Positions 48,103 to 57,890 of a DNA stretch of 64,000 nucleotides are shown one piece after another. Origin of the DNA: Helianthus annuus (Eukaryota; Streptophyta; Magnoliopsida; Asterales; Asteraceae); contig NC_035437.2 of assembly GCF_002127325.2 (NCBI RefSeq), positions 113,106,801-113,170,800 of the forward strand, read 5' to 3'. Each line of letters begins with the position of its first letter. Within the stretch, counting starts at the first letter, position 1. Under the pieces are notes generated by a model. The model was not told where the DNA came from, ran no database searches, and saw nothing but the letters and a program-made list of their open reading frames with translations. A program made the translations under genes and the position numbers.

Positions 48103-48450
48103 GTCCTGTAATAAAAACAGAAAAGAATGTTGGTCAGAAAGTTCACCACGGCCCCGTGCTCAGTGAACACGGCCCGTGGTCGGAGTTACAGTGATTGTTT
48201 TCCAGATCCCAGTTACTGGAGAGTTGGACACGGCCCCGTGTTGCACCGACACGGCCCCGTGGTCAGCCGTCTGTAACTTGGAAAACTAAAAACTGCCAGT
48301 AACAACGCTGGGCACGGCCCATGTCCGACCAGGCACGGCCCGTGCTGAGCTCTGCAGAAGCTGAAAAACTAAGAAAAATCCTAAAAATTAAAAAGAAAAA
48401 TAAAAATATGAATAAGCCGTGATTCCTAACTTTCTTAAAATCCTTGTGTC
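48103..48450 (-). repeat. Leader of element H with paired CACGGCCCCGTG motifs
   Basis: Between primer site and gag. Three pairs (48147-48180, 48227-48262, 48310-48348) of CACGGCCCCGTG or the 11-base variant CACGGCCCGTG, the two members 20-25 bases apart. Each motif is itself a CACGG/CCGTG inverted repeat. Confidence 0.8.
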
Positions 48451-48466
48451 CCCGGCAGCGGCGCCA
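48451..48466 (-). other. Primer-binding site of element H
   Basis: TGGCGCCGCTGCCGGG on the minus strand, seven bases from the LTR. It resembles the Asp-tRNA type site used by Athila/Tat elements. Confidence 0.75.
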
Positions 48467-48473
48467 AAAAACT

Positions 48474-50160
48474 TGATGTGCGTGTAGTGTAATATATTTT
48501 TGACGTATATTTTAAGCCCTTTTTACACTTTTAGCCAAGTTTTAAATTTATAAAACACGATATTTACTAACACTAAACACACATATGGGCAAATGCACCC
48601 ATCATGGACGTAGTATAGTGTTGGTAAGATACCGAGGTCATCCAAGGACACAAGAGCTTTTAGTACCGGTTTATCCTCAACATCTAATCAAATCAAAATG
48701 TTAGAAAAGGTTTTTAAACTAAGAAAATAAAAACTAGCTAAATGCTAAAAAATAAAATAGAAACAGATAGACAAGATGAATCACTTGGATCCGACTCGTG
48801 TATTAGTATAACCTTTGATTATTTTCGCACTTTTGCACTTGTTTAAGAGATTATCTTAGTTATTGTAGTAGGCCCCTCTTTTGAACACGACGTTACCCTC
48901 AACCCAGTAGTTTGAGTCAGCAAGGATACAATCCTAAAGGGTTGGATTATTGGAAGATAATGAATTAAGTTATTAATGCAAATTATGGTAGGCCTCGCTT
49001 TTGGCGGTGACGTTACCCTCGACTAAGTAGTCTGAGTCAGCAAGGATACAGTCCTAAATAGTCGGGTTATAGTATTAATAGTAGTTAACTTATGAGGGGG
49101 TCAAAGAGTTTGGATCCCCGCCATCCAATACCTATGGGCATTGAAGGAGATCGTACTAAATTTGACCCAGGTCCCTTGCAGGACCTCTAAACGCTGAACA
49201 AGGGCAAGACCCTTACCAAACCGTTCCCTTAACCCCCGACCAGGTAGCCAACATACCTCCATATAGACCGTGGAGATATGAATGGTGAAAATCTTTTATT
49301 TTATATAGACAGTAAAATAATGCCAAGACACCACAGACAAACAATAAGGAAAGATCACCTTCAACATAAGCAACTAGTTATTAAAGTCATTAATACAAAA
49401 CCAAATAAAAAGTGCAAAAGATTAAAAATAAAAAGTATTATACTAAACACTTGTCTTCACCAAGTGATGTAAGAGACTTAGGCAAACATGGCCTTGATTG
49501 TCAAGAACTCTTACGATCAATCTTGGATCCCGAGACGACTCACACACTCTATGATGGACAATGGATGATGGTGGTGGATGATGGTGTTATGGTGGTGGTG
49601 GGTGGTGGATGAAGTGTGAGAGAGGTGGTTTGCCAAGGGATGAGTTGCAATGAAACCAAGCACTCCTATTTATAGGCTGAACAGAAGGCTGGGCACGGCC
49701 CCGTGTCCGCTGGACACGCCCTCGTGCCTGTCTGACACTCTCTTTCTTCATTAATTGTAATTCGCAATTACAATTAATGCGCCTGTTGTACTTTCGCCAC
49801 GCCCCGTGTCCGCTGGACACGGCCCCGTGGTGGGCAATAGAAGCTTCTATAGGTTTGTCTTTTCTGCTGCTTCTTGGGCACGGCCCCGTGCTAGCTGAGC
49901 ACGGGGCGTGTTCAGTCTTCTGTCTTCTCTATTTTGCTTGGGAGGATGCCGTTGAGGGGTCGGGCAATCCACTTGTGTTCCTTTTCTTGTATTTATGTTA
50001 GATTTAGCTGTCCTTTTGCTTCTTTTGTGAATTTGAGCTCATTTAATCCTGAAAATACAAAAGGAAGACAAAAGCACTCTTTTTCCAACATTAGTACTTA
50101 AAAAGGTTTAGTTTTATGCCTTATTTGATGTATTTTATATGTTGCATTTTACACACATCA
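48474..50160 (-). repeat. 5' LTR of element H (1,687 bp)
   Basis: Minus strand from TGATGTGTGTAAAATG to ACTACACGCACATCA. A TATAAATA box lies at 49674-49667. Upstream of it (49690-49915) are three pairs of CACGGCCCCGTG motifs, interrupted by a perfect 13-bp-stem palindrome at 49750-49778. The transcribed part includes the 0.9 kb missing from the other LTR, with internal repeats near 48870-49070 (GTAGGCC...GACGTTACCCTCRAC). Confidence 0.88.
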
Positions 50161-51864
50161 GGGCCCCAAACAAAAGGTTTATCCTTTTGAGTCAAAGAAG
50201 TAAGAGGAACGAAGATTTTTGAAAAGTTGGAGATGAATAGGCAATAATAACCCACCAATCCAAGGAACGAACGAAGGGCATGACCACGAACTCATAATGA
50301 TGGTATCGAGTACGAAAGGCATTTTTAGGAATATATTCTTTGATGATTCAAAGTTGATGATAACCAGGACGAAGATCAATCTTGGAGAAACACGTCGTGC
50401 CTTGAAGTTGATTGAAGAGATCGTCGATTCAAGGAAGAGGATAACGGTTCTTGCAAGTAAGCTCGTTGAGCTCACGATAATCGATATACATCTGAAAGGA
50501 ACTGTCCTTCTTCTTGACAAAGAGAACCGGTGCTCCCCAAGGAGAAGTACTAGGGCATATAAAGTCTTTATCAAGTAACTCTTGAAGTTGGGTAGGTAGC
50601 TCTTGCATCTCTGAGGGTGCGAGTTGGTATGGAGATTTAGCCACAGGCACAGTACTAGGGACTAAATCGATACAGAAATCAACTGAACGAGGAGGAGGAC
50701 CAGGTAGATCTTCGGGAAACACATCAGGGAAATCACAAACAACAAGAACGTCACTCACGCATTTATCCTTGTCCTTCTTTTCCACAACGTGGTCAAGAAA
50801 GGCAAGGTAATCCTTGCACAAGTACTTGTTCACTTGAGTACACGACATAAGATTGAGAACTCACCATAAAAGTGTAACGAATCACCACAAGGAAGAGGAA
50901 GACGGATAAACTTTTTAGAACAAACAACTTCAGCACGAACTCGCCTAAGCCAATCTATGCCAACTATGATATCGAAACTACCCAATTGCATGGTTATGAG
51001 GTCAATCAAAAACTTATGATCGTTAAGATTCAAAGAATATTTAGGGAGAACAAAATCCACAGTTATCGACTTACCGTTAGTGACTTCGACTGCGAATGAT
51101 TTTGGAAAATTGGAGTGTGTACAATTAAGCAATGGTTTGAATTCACTGAATATAAAACTTTTATCCATGCCAGTATCAAATAAACAAGAAGCATAGACAT
51201 CATGTACAAGAAACGTACCGTTGATGACGTCGTTGTTATTCTATGCATATACTGCTATAATCACAAAGGCTCGTCCGTGAGGATTCTGTGGCTGGTTGGT
51301 GTTGTTGCGTTGCAGACACATGTTGCTGAGGTGGTTTGGATCTCCACATTTGTAGCAGGCTCGACCATTGCTTGCTTGAGGTTGCCCTGGGTTTTGAGCG
51401 GGGTTTGGTTTTGGTTACCTTGTGGATTTTGGCCACTTGGGCATTGGTTTGCAAAGTACCCAAACCTATTGCGGTTGGTGCAAAGGCAGTACGGTGTATG
51501 GATCGGAAGGTGGTACAAACAAGTGTTACACTTGGGATGTGTCCTAGTGTAGGCATTCTTCGCTTACTCAGGGTTTTGGGTGAGAGCGAGTTGTTGTTGA
51601 GGTTGAGGGTTTTACGGAGTAACAAGCGCAAAGTTTTGGTTTGAAGCCTTCCGCTTCTTCCCTTGTTGTTGTTTTTGGTGGGTGGTTTAGTCGGTGTGGG
51701 TTCAATGGTGGCTTGGTGAACGGTTTTAGACGAACCCTTGTTGTCGAAGGTTCCATCTAGAATGCGGTTATGGTTAAACGTGGCTGCCAAACGAAAGGTG
51801 TCTTCATGTGTCTTTGGTTGAGCTGACTCGATGAATTTTGATATGGATGGGGGAAGGCGTCGAA
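50161..51864 (-). pseudogene. Element G gag-protease-RT part, decayed and deleted
   Basis: Minus strand from 51864: gag remnants (KTHEDTFRLAATFN) in broken frames; protease with LFDTGMDKSF near 51170 and LGSFDIIVGIDWL; RT start ([42 protein letters not shown]). A TGA lies at 50431-50429 after NRYPLP, another stop after YHQL, and a large deletion joins EFVVMPF directly to SFLGLVGYY-like sequence near 50285. That removes about 100 residues including the catalytic IDD motif, so G could not copy itself even before H arrived. Another gag-only element (J) bounds it on the right. Confidence 0.82.
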
Positions 51865-52391
51865 TGTTGTGGATTCCCCTGAGGATCGATTCCGTAACCG
51901 TTGAATGCAAAGAACATGTATCTTGTGTGGAATCCAAGTACATGTGTGAATTGAACACAAATATGTAATTAACTCTGATTTAAGTTGATATTGTAGCAAT
52001 ACAAAACCATGAAATCAAACTGACAGAGTTTCCCCTCTAAGTCAGCAAAGTTACAATTGAACAAGACATGCTAGCTATTTATAGAAGTTCCCCATTCGTA
52101 ACTATCTACTTACGGATGGACCTCCATCCGGACGTATGCACAATCTACGAATGGACATGTTACGAATGGACCTTGATGTTACGGTTGAAGATAACTACGG
52201 ATGGACTTTGACAATTACGAATGGACTGTTACGAATGGAGATCCATTCGTACGGATGCACATCCTCCATTCGTACGGGTGGACTTTATCATATATGAACT
52301 TTATGATTTCCTTAGTTCAGCACCAGTCTTGTCTCATCTGATTAAGCTACAATACGTGATTGACGAAAGTGATAGACATACTGCACTCACA
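51865..52391 (-). repeat. 3' LTR of element J (527 bp) with TATA box and motif array
   Basis: Minus strand TGTGAGTGCAGT...CCACAACA, preceded by CCAAGGGGGAGTC. TATAAATA lies at 52083-52076. Upstream, at 52093-52290, are eight TACGRATGGAC-type direct copies plus inverted copies (CCATTCGTA, CCATCCG). CGAA and CGGA forms alternate, as in I and K. Confidence 0.82.
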
Positions 52392-54563
52392 GACTCCCCC
52401 TTGGATATTACTACAGTCAATCTCGTAGCTTTCTATCTCTCCTTGAGTCTTCACAAAGTTTTAACAACTTTAGCTCCACAGACTCTCCATTTTACTCTAA
52501 CAGACTCCCCTTGGATCTGCTTACAGCTTCAGCTGTTCCCCCTTTTATCTAACTCTTTCTCTCTTCAATTTCTCGTCCAGGAAAATCACCTAGCTCTTCG
52601 ATTGCAAGCTCCCCTTTGCTTTGAGCTTTTCTCTAGACTCCCCCCTTAGACTCAGCTATCAGGATCGTAATCTGGCTTATCATCTGAAAATCTAACAGTT
52701 TGAACCACTAGTAAAGATATTTAACAATTTAGGTCCAAGATCGAGAACCTGTATCTAAACACAAATATTTAACAGTTAAAGCTTATTATATCCCAGTATA
52801 GAAACCTTGCTCTATGAAAACCTTTTGGCAATTTTAAAACTCTAGGATTTTATACTGGCTCTCTCCCCCTATCAAATAACTCTATATCTGACATTTAAGC
52901 ATCTAGAACCTTTTTTGTAACTGAGAGGTTTTTTTTAAAGATTATCTACCATGTCCAAATTAATGACCTTGGAGATTTCATAAACTGTTTTTAGATTTTT
53001 CAATTTAAAACCTCAAGTTTCAAATTAATGAACTTGTCTATTTTCAGAGACATGTTCAACATACTTAGATTTTGAAACTCAGCATCCAGACATCGGTTGT
53101 CGGAAACAAAGCAGAAATACAATCTTTTTTGTATTTTTCAAAATTTATGCTAAAAACACTTTCTTTTTGGATTTTTCTAAAATTTTCAGTGTGTTTACTT
53201 GAAATAAAATGCAGTAAAGTAATATTTATAGACATATTTTTGTTTGAGTTCGTGTCAAAGGATCATATCAGTTTATGACAAATCACTAGCACTGTTGACC
53301 TTTTTAGACTTTAAGTTCTAAATGATTCACTTAGATTGTTAGTATACTAATCCACTGAAATTTTCACACAAATTTCAATTGATTACTTGATACGAGATTT
53401 AGTGTTTTAGGAACTTAACTTATTCGCGTGTCCCACCTCAGAATATACCCCCGTATCAAGGTCTTACAGGTGAATATACTATATTGATATCTGTACTATG
53501 GGTTAATGCGAGACCTTGAGAGCTTAGGTATGAACTACCGTTCAAAGAGATGAGGCTCGACTTAAAGGTGTGTTCCACTTAGGAATCTTCTTTACAACTG
53601 CACTTGATATATTTCTGTCGATATTTTCTCAATTTTTATTCAGGGGGAAAGCTTTTAAAGCACGCAAAGTATTATACAAGGTCTTGGCCATTGCTGACGC
53701 AAAATCAGAAGACCAAGTATAATACCCCAGATATCAAAAAGTATAAAGACTTAGTATCTACGAATCAGGCAACCTCTCAAACGAAATTTCGGAGTACTAA
53801 GTCCATATATCTGAGAGATGTTGCCCACGAGATAAGTAAGTTATAGATATTTAGGTTTATATCTCGAAATCAATTTACTAAATGTGTAAAACATGCTGGC
53901 ATAGCATCAGTGAGACAATTTATCACATTTAACGTTCCATTTCTTTAGCATATCATGATTGTCTACTGATGTACTATCATTTTCTTTTTTTACACAAAAA
54001 ACTCTTTTTCATTTTCTATTGCTTTTTGTCTTTTTCAAATTTTCAAATGTTTTTGTATTTTCAAAATTCTTACTCCCCCTAAAATCCAAAACATATAAAA
54101 AAATTTGACAACCTGATGAAGATAGCTTCATCTCGCCATCCATTTTCTGCATCACATGCTCTGTTTTTGTATAAAGTACCCCATGATTTACAACACATTG
54201 ATTTTTAACAGTTTGAAAACTGTTTTCAACTACTGGTGAATTTTAATCATGTTTGTTCAACCGTGAGAGTTTCGGCGTATTCAATCAACATTTTAAAATT
54301 TTTTATTTTTAAACAAATTTAAAAACAAACATATTTTTTTCATTTTTCAATTTTTGACAAAATGAAAACATATTTTTGGTTTTTATATTTTTCTATTTGA
54401 TTTTATATGGTTTATTTATTTACAAAAGAAACCAACTCTCTGTTTTTCACTTCTAGAGCATCACCTCCTCCTGTGCCAGGCTGCTCTTCTCCTCGAGTTG
54501 ACATTCAGTAGTCTTCAAAAGCACCTGCACATTCAACTAACACACTTACTTGAATAATGCAAC
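52392..54563 (-). other. Conserved noncoding 3' region of element J
   Basis: Counterpart of 41148-43090 and 55903-57890. Shared blocks include CGTGTCCCACCTCAGAATAT near 53415, GATATCTGTACTATGGGTTA near 53485, GATCATATCAGTTT near 53262 and CTGATGTACTATCATTT near 53966. More diverged than between I and K. No gene. Confidence 0.6.
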
Positions 54564-55423
54564 CTAGGCCTGTTTGACCTTGGGTATTGTGACACAATAA
54601 GAATTGTTCAACTTCGGAAAATCTTTGTCATTTTTAACAAACACTTTTTCATTCTTATTTTCAACCTTCTTGGTTGAATCGATTTTCCTTTTATCACTCA
54701 CAGAAGCCTGTTTCTTTGTCACCCAAATTTGACCTGTTGAAACATTCTTTTGATGAAATCTTGAATAAGTTTGAACATTTCTTTTTGGCAAATCATTTTT
54801 AAAATTCCAGAATTTCTTTGGCTTTGTCAAATCAGCCGTTGTTTTCCAACTTTGTTTTGTCTTAAATCTGGGTGTTGTTGGTATCAAAGTTTGTTGTGAT
54901 CCAACCTTGGATGTTTTTGGCTCCCAAGTTTGTTGATACTCAAACTTGGTTGACTTCTGATTCACAACTTCAACTTTCTTTTTCTCAACATTAACAGACT
55001 TCAGATTTGGACATTTGCGACCAACATGTCCAATTTGATCATATTTAAAGCACATTTTCTTGGAAACATCCTTAGCCTGTTGTTGTTGCTTTTTTTGAGC
55101 ATAGAACTCATCATTAGACTGTCGTCTAAATTTGAGTTCCTTCTCTTCTTCAGAACTTGTTCCGTGAACAAAGTTCATCTTTTTCTAAAAGTTAGACTTT
55201 TCAGCCCTTTTTTCTTTGATTTTGTTTCTTTTTATAACCAACCCAGCCTTCATGTTTTTCTTCTTGTAACTAGGTTTGTTATAAAAAGTTTTCTTGCTCT
55301 TACCAGCAAATTTTTCTATTTCAGACTTTTCAATTTCTACCAATTTAAAGACTTTGTTGATCTTGTCGGTAATCACATTTTGAATTGGAAATTCAATATC
55401 TGAGAATAATTTGTCTAATCCAA
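54564..55423 (-). pseudogene. C-terminal part of element J Gag
   Basis: Frame pieces 55423-55185 and 55178-54564 (minus). It contains LDKLFSDIEFPIQN and KVFKLVEIEKSEIEKF (K has MIQKVFKITEINISEIKDL), then a zinc knuckle CFKYDQIGHVGRKC whose second Cys is Tyr (codon 55043-55041), a Lys/Gln/Thr-rich basic tail and DFPKLNNSYCVTIPKVKQA. TAG at 54566-54564 replaces the Trp seen in the GQAWVD ending of I and K (TGG to TAG, one G-to-A step). Confidence 0.65.
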
Positions 55424-55902
55424 TGTAGGATCGAGTTCGGCCCTGTTTGAGTCGATCAGAAGAATTCCTATCCAAATCAAGAGGCGGAAACTAATGATTT
55501 GGTGCGATTTCAGCCGGATTCACTTATAATTGCTGTTATATTGATCTTGATAACGTTTACAGACTCTGACAGCACTTCGGCAGCACTTCCTGGCTAACCG
55601 GAAGAAAACACCTTCAACACACACACCTAGTTTCGCTTGAAATGACCTCCTATATATAGTTCCACAGGTTTCGCTTATACATACATGTACGTATAAGCGG
55701 AACTACATCATTTACCACATAAGCGGAACTATCCTAATGACATATAAGCGAAACTAGAACAATTGATACATAAGCGAAACCTAGACACTGACACAGAAGC
55801 GAAACCTATTCAACCACAAGTTTCTAGGATTTCGTGCCATATCTAACCTATACAACACTAGACTCGATATAAGACGTAGTCGACAGACGTAGTGCACCAA
55901 CA
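55424..55902 (-). repeat. 3' LTR of element K (479 bp)
   Basis: Minus strand TGTTGGTGCACTACG...CGATCCTACA, preceded by the purine tract CCGAGGGGGAGTC. It carries five direct and two inverted GCGRAAC motifs, the same layout as the LTR of I. Confidence 0.9.
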
Positions 55903-57890
55903 GACTCCCCCTCGGATGTTGACGGAGTCTTCGCTTGTCAACCTACAGTCTTTATCAGTCTTTAATCTTCCTCTGAAGAATTTAACATTGCAAGAATTCG
56001 CAAACTCTATCTTCATTATCAACAAACTCCTCTCTCTCGAATGTTGACACGGTGTCTTCAGACTCCCCCTCTCAATCTGCTGGGATCGTAGTTTGGAATT
56101 CACAGCTTCAAAATTTATCTTCAAGATCGATACCTGGCTCTATTCCATCACAGAATAGTCTCCTGGCACAAATTTACCTGCATAATCTCTACCTTCACAT
56201 AAGTTTCTTCAAAGATTAAATCTTTTCAACAATTTAGAAACTATGTTGGTAAATTACAATAATGATTTTGCATTCAGGAACTTTTACTGACTCTTTTCAA
56301 GCAAACTTAACAACATCACATACTCTCTCCCAAACCTGTTCTTCATGTTTAGCACTTTGAACTTCGAAAATCAGCTTCTCAACACCAGTTGTCAAAAATC
56401 TTTTTGAATTTTCTGAAAGAAAGTAACTAACACTACTTGTAAAAACACAAAACAATGCAGAAATGAAATATTTACAGACAACATTTTTGTGAGTTTGTGC
56501 AAGAAGATCATATCAGTTTCTGAGACATATCATCAACACCATTAAGCTAGATTTCATTTTAAGTTCTAAACAATTTACCTAGATTGTCAGTATGATTGTC
56601 CTTTTAAATTTTCACACAAAATTCAGCTGTTTCAAGATACGCAATTAGTGTCTTAGATACTTAAACTTATCCGTGTGTCCCACTACTTGAACATACTCCC
56701 GTATCCAGATCCTAATATTCAGTCTTACAGGTGAGTATACCACAGATGATATATGTAATGGGGTTATGTGCGAGGGCCGTGAGAGCTCAGGTCGATACTT
56801 CCGTATACGCAGAGAGATGACGGCTTCGACTTTCGGTGTGTCCCCTTTAGAGGATCTTTTAATTACAACAGCAACGACTATCAATTTTATTGTTTCATCA
56901 GCATGCTGAGGGCGAGCTTATATTTCAAAGCTTTTTGCAGAAAGCATTAACCGGGGACTAGGTCAGTATTTCCATACAGCAGAAGTCCCGGGATAATACC
57001 CCAGATATCACTGAGCATAATGACCTAGTATCTCAGAATAAGGGACCTTTCAAACAAGATTTCAGGGGTTACCTATATATCCAAGCAGTTTTGTTAACCC
57101 ACAGAATAAGCAAGTTTGAAATTTAGGTTTATACCTCTTTATAGTTTACTAAATGTGCGAAAACCTACTGACACATCCACAGAAAGATTGTTTATCACAT
57201 TGTGACTTTACATTTCTTTAGCATGTCGCGATAGTCCACTGATGTACTATCATTTCCTCTTATATGCAACCAAAACTCATTTTTCAGTTTTATCATGTTT
57301 TTGTCTTTTTGAAATTTTCTGATGTTTTTGGATTTTCTGAAAATTTCTTACTCCCCCTAAAATTCAAAAACATCTAAAGAAATTGAAAAACAAACTATAC
57401 AGAACATGACAACTGATATCGAATCGCTTCAAATTTCCATCCATTTGACTTAAACAATCAGAACTCCCCCTCACAACAAACTATTTTCCCATAATGATTT
57501 CAAAACACTCAAGTTTGTTTTAATCAGAATGGTTTTTCCGGAAAATAAGTTTTGTTGATTTTACCACTTGTATATTTGTCAATAACAAATTCGGGGATGT
57601 GGTTCATCATATTGTCTTTCAACCACTTGTAGGAAAAATTCAAGTACAAATTAATGTCCTTGATTTACCATATGCAGATATGCACAAACCAATCTTCAAA
57701 CCTGTTTTTCAACCAATTACCATCTGTTGGTTGAATTTTCAAGGTGCCGATTCCTACTCCTCGCTTACAAACCTGGGAGTTCCGGCAAGTCCTACAAAAA
57801 CTTCTCAAACACATTATACAAACATGATAAAGAATGATGCCGAATCATGATCCACGATTACCAACTTGGGATCTCCGGCAAGTCAGGTTT
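55903..57890 (-). other. Conserved noncoding 3' region of element K
   Basis: Close by eye to the same region of I: near 56640-56870 (CTTAAACTTATCCGTGTGTC, GAGAGCTCAGGTCGATACTT), 56940-57080 (AGTCCCGGGATAATACCCCA) and 57237 (CTGATGTACTATCATTTCC). No credible ORF in either direction. Its length and block order are kept in all three elements. Confidence 0.65.

Larger units (their letters stand above)
37643..50160 (-). mobile_element. Athila-like Ty3 element H, Gag-protease only, inserted in G
   Basis: 12,518 bp including nested element I. The ends are TGATGTG...ACACATCA, with a near-perfect 5-bp duplication GGACC/GGGCC (37638-37642, 50161-50165) in G's coding sequence. The RT-to-RNase H frame of G resumes exactly across it. 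It has a primer site TGGCGCCGCTGCC, a gag-protease frame, and no reverse transcriptase or integrase between protease and the 3' LTR, so it depends on other elements. Confidence 0.85.

Noticed and set aside
50169..50300. Apparent gene continuing from 50574 into 50179 on the minus strand
   Set aside because: This frame is a shifted reading of G's deleted RT; the correct frame has stops and the known RT words.
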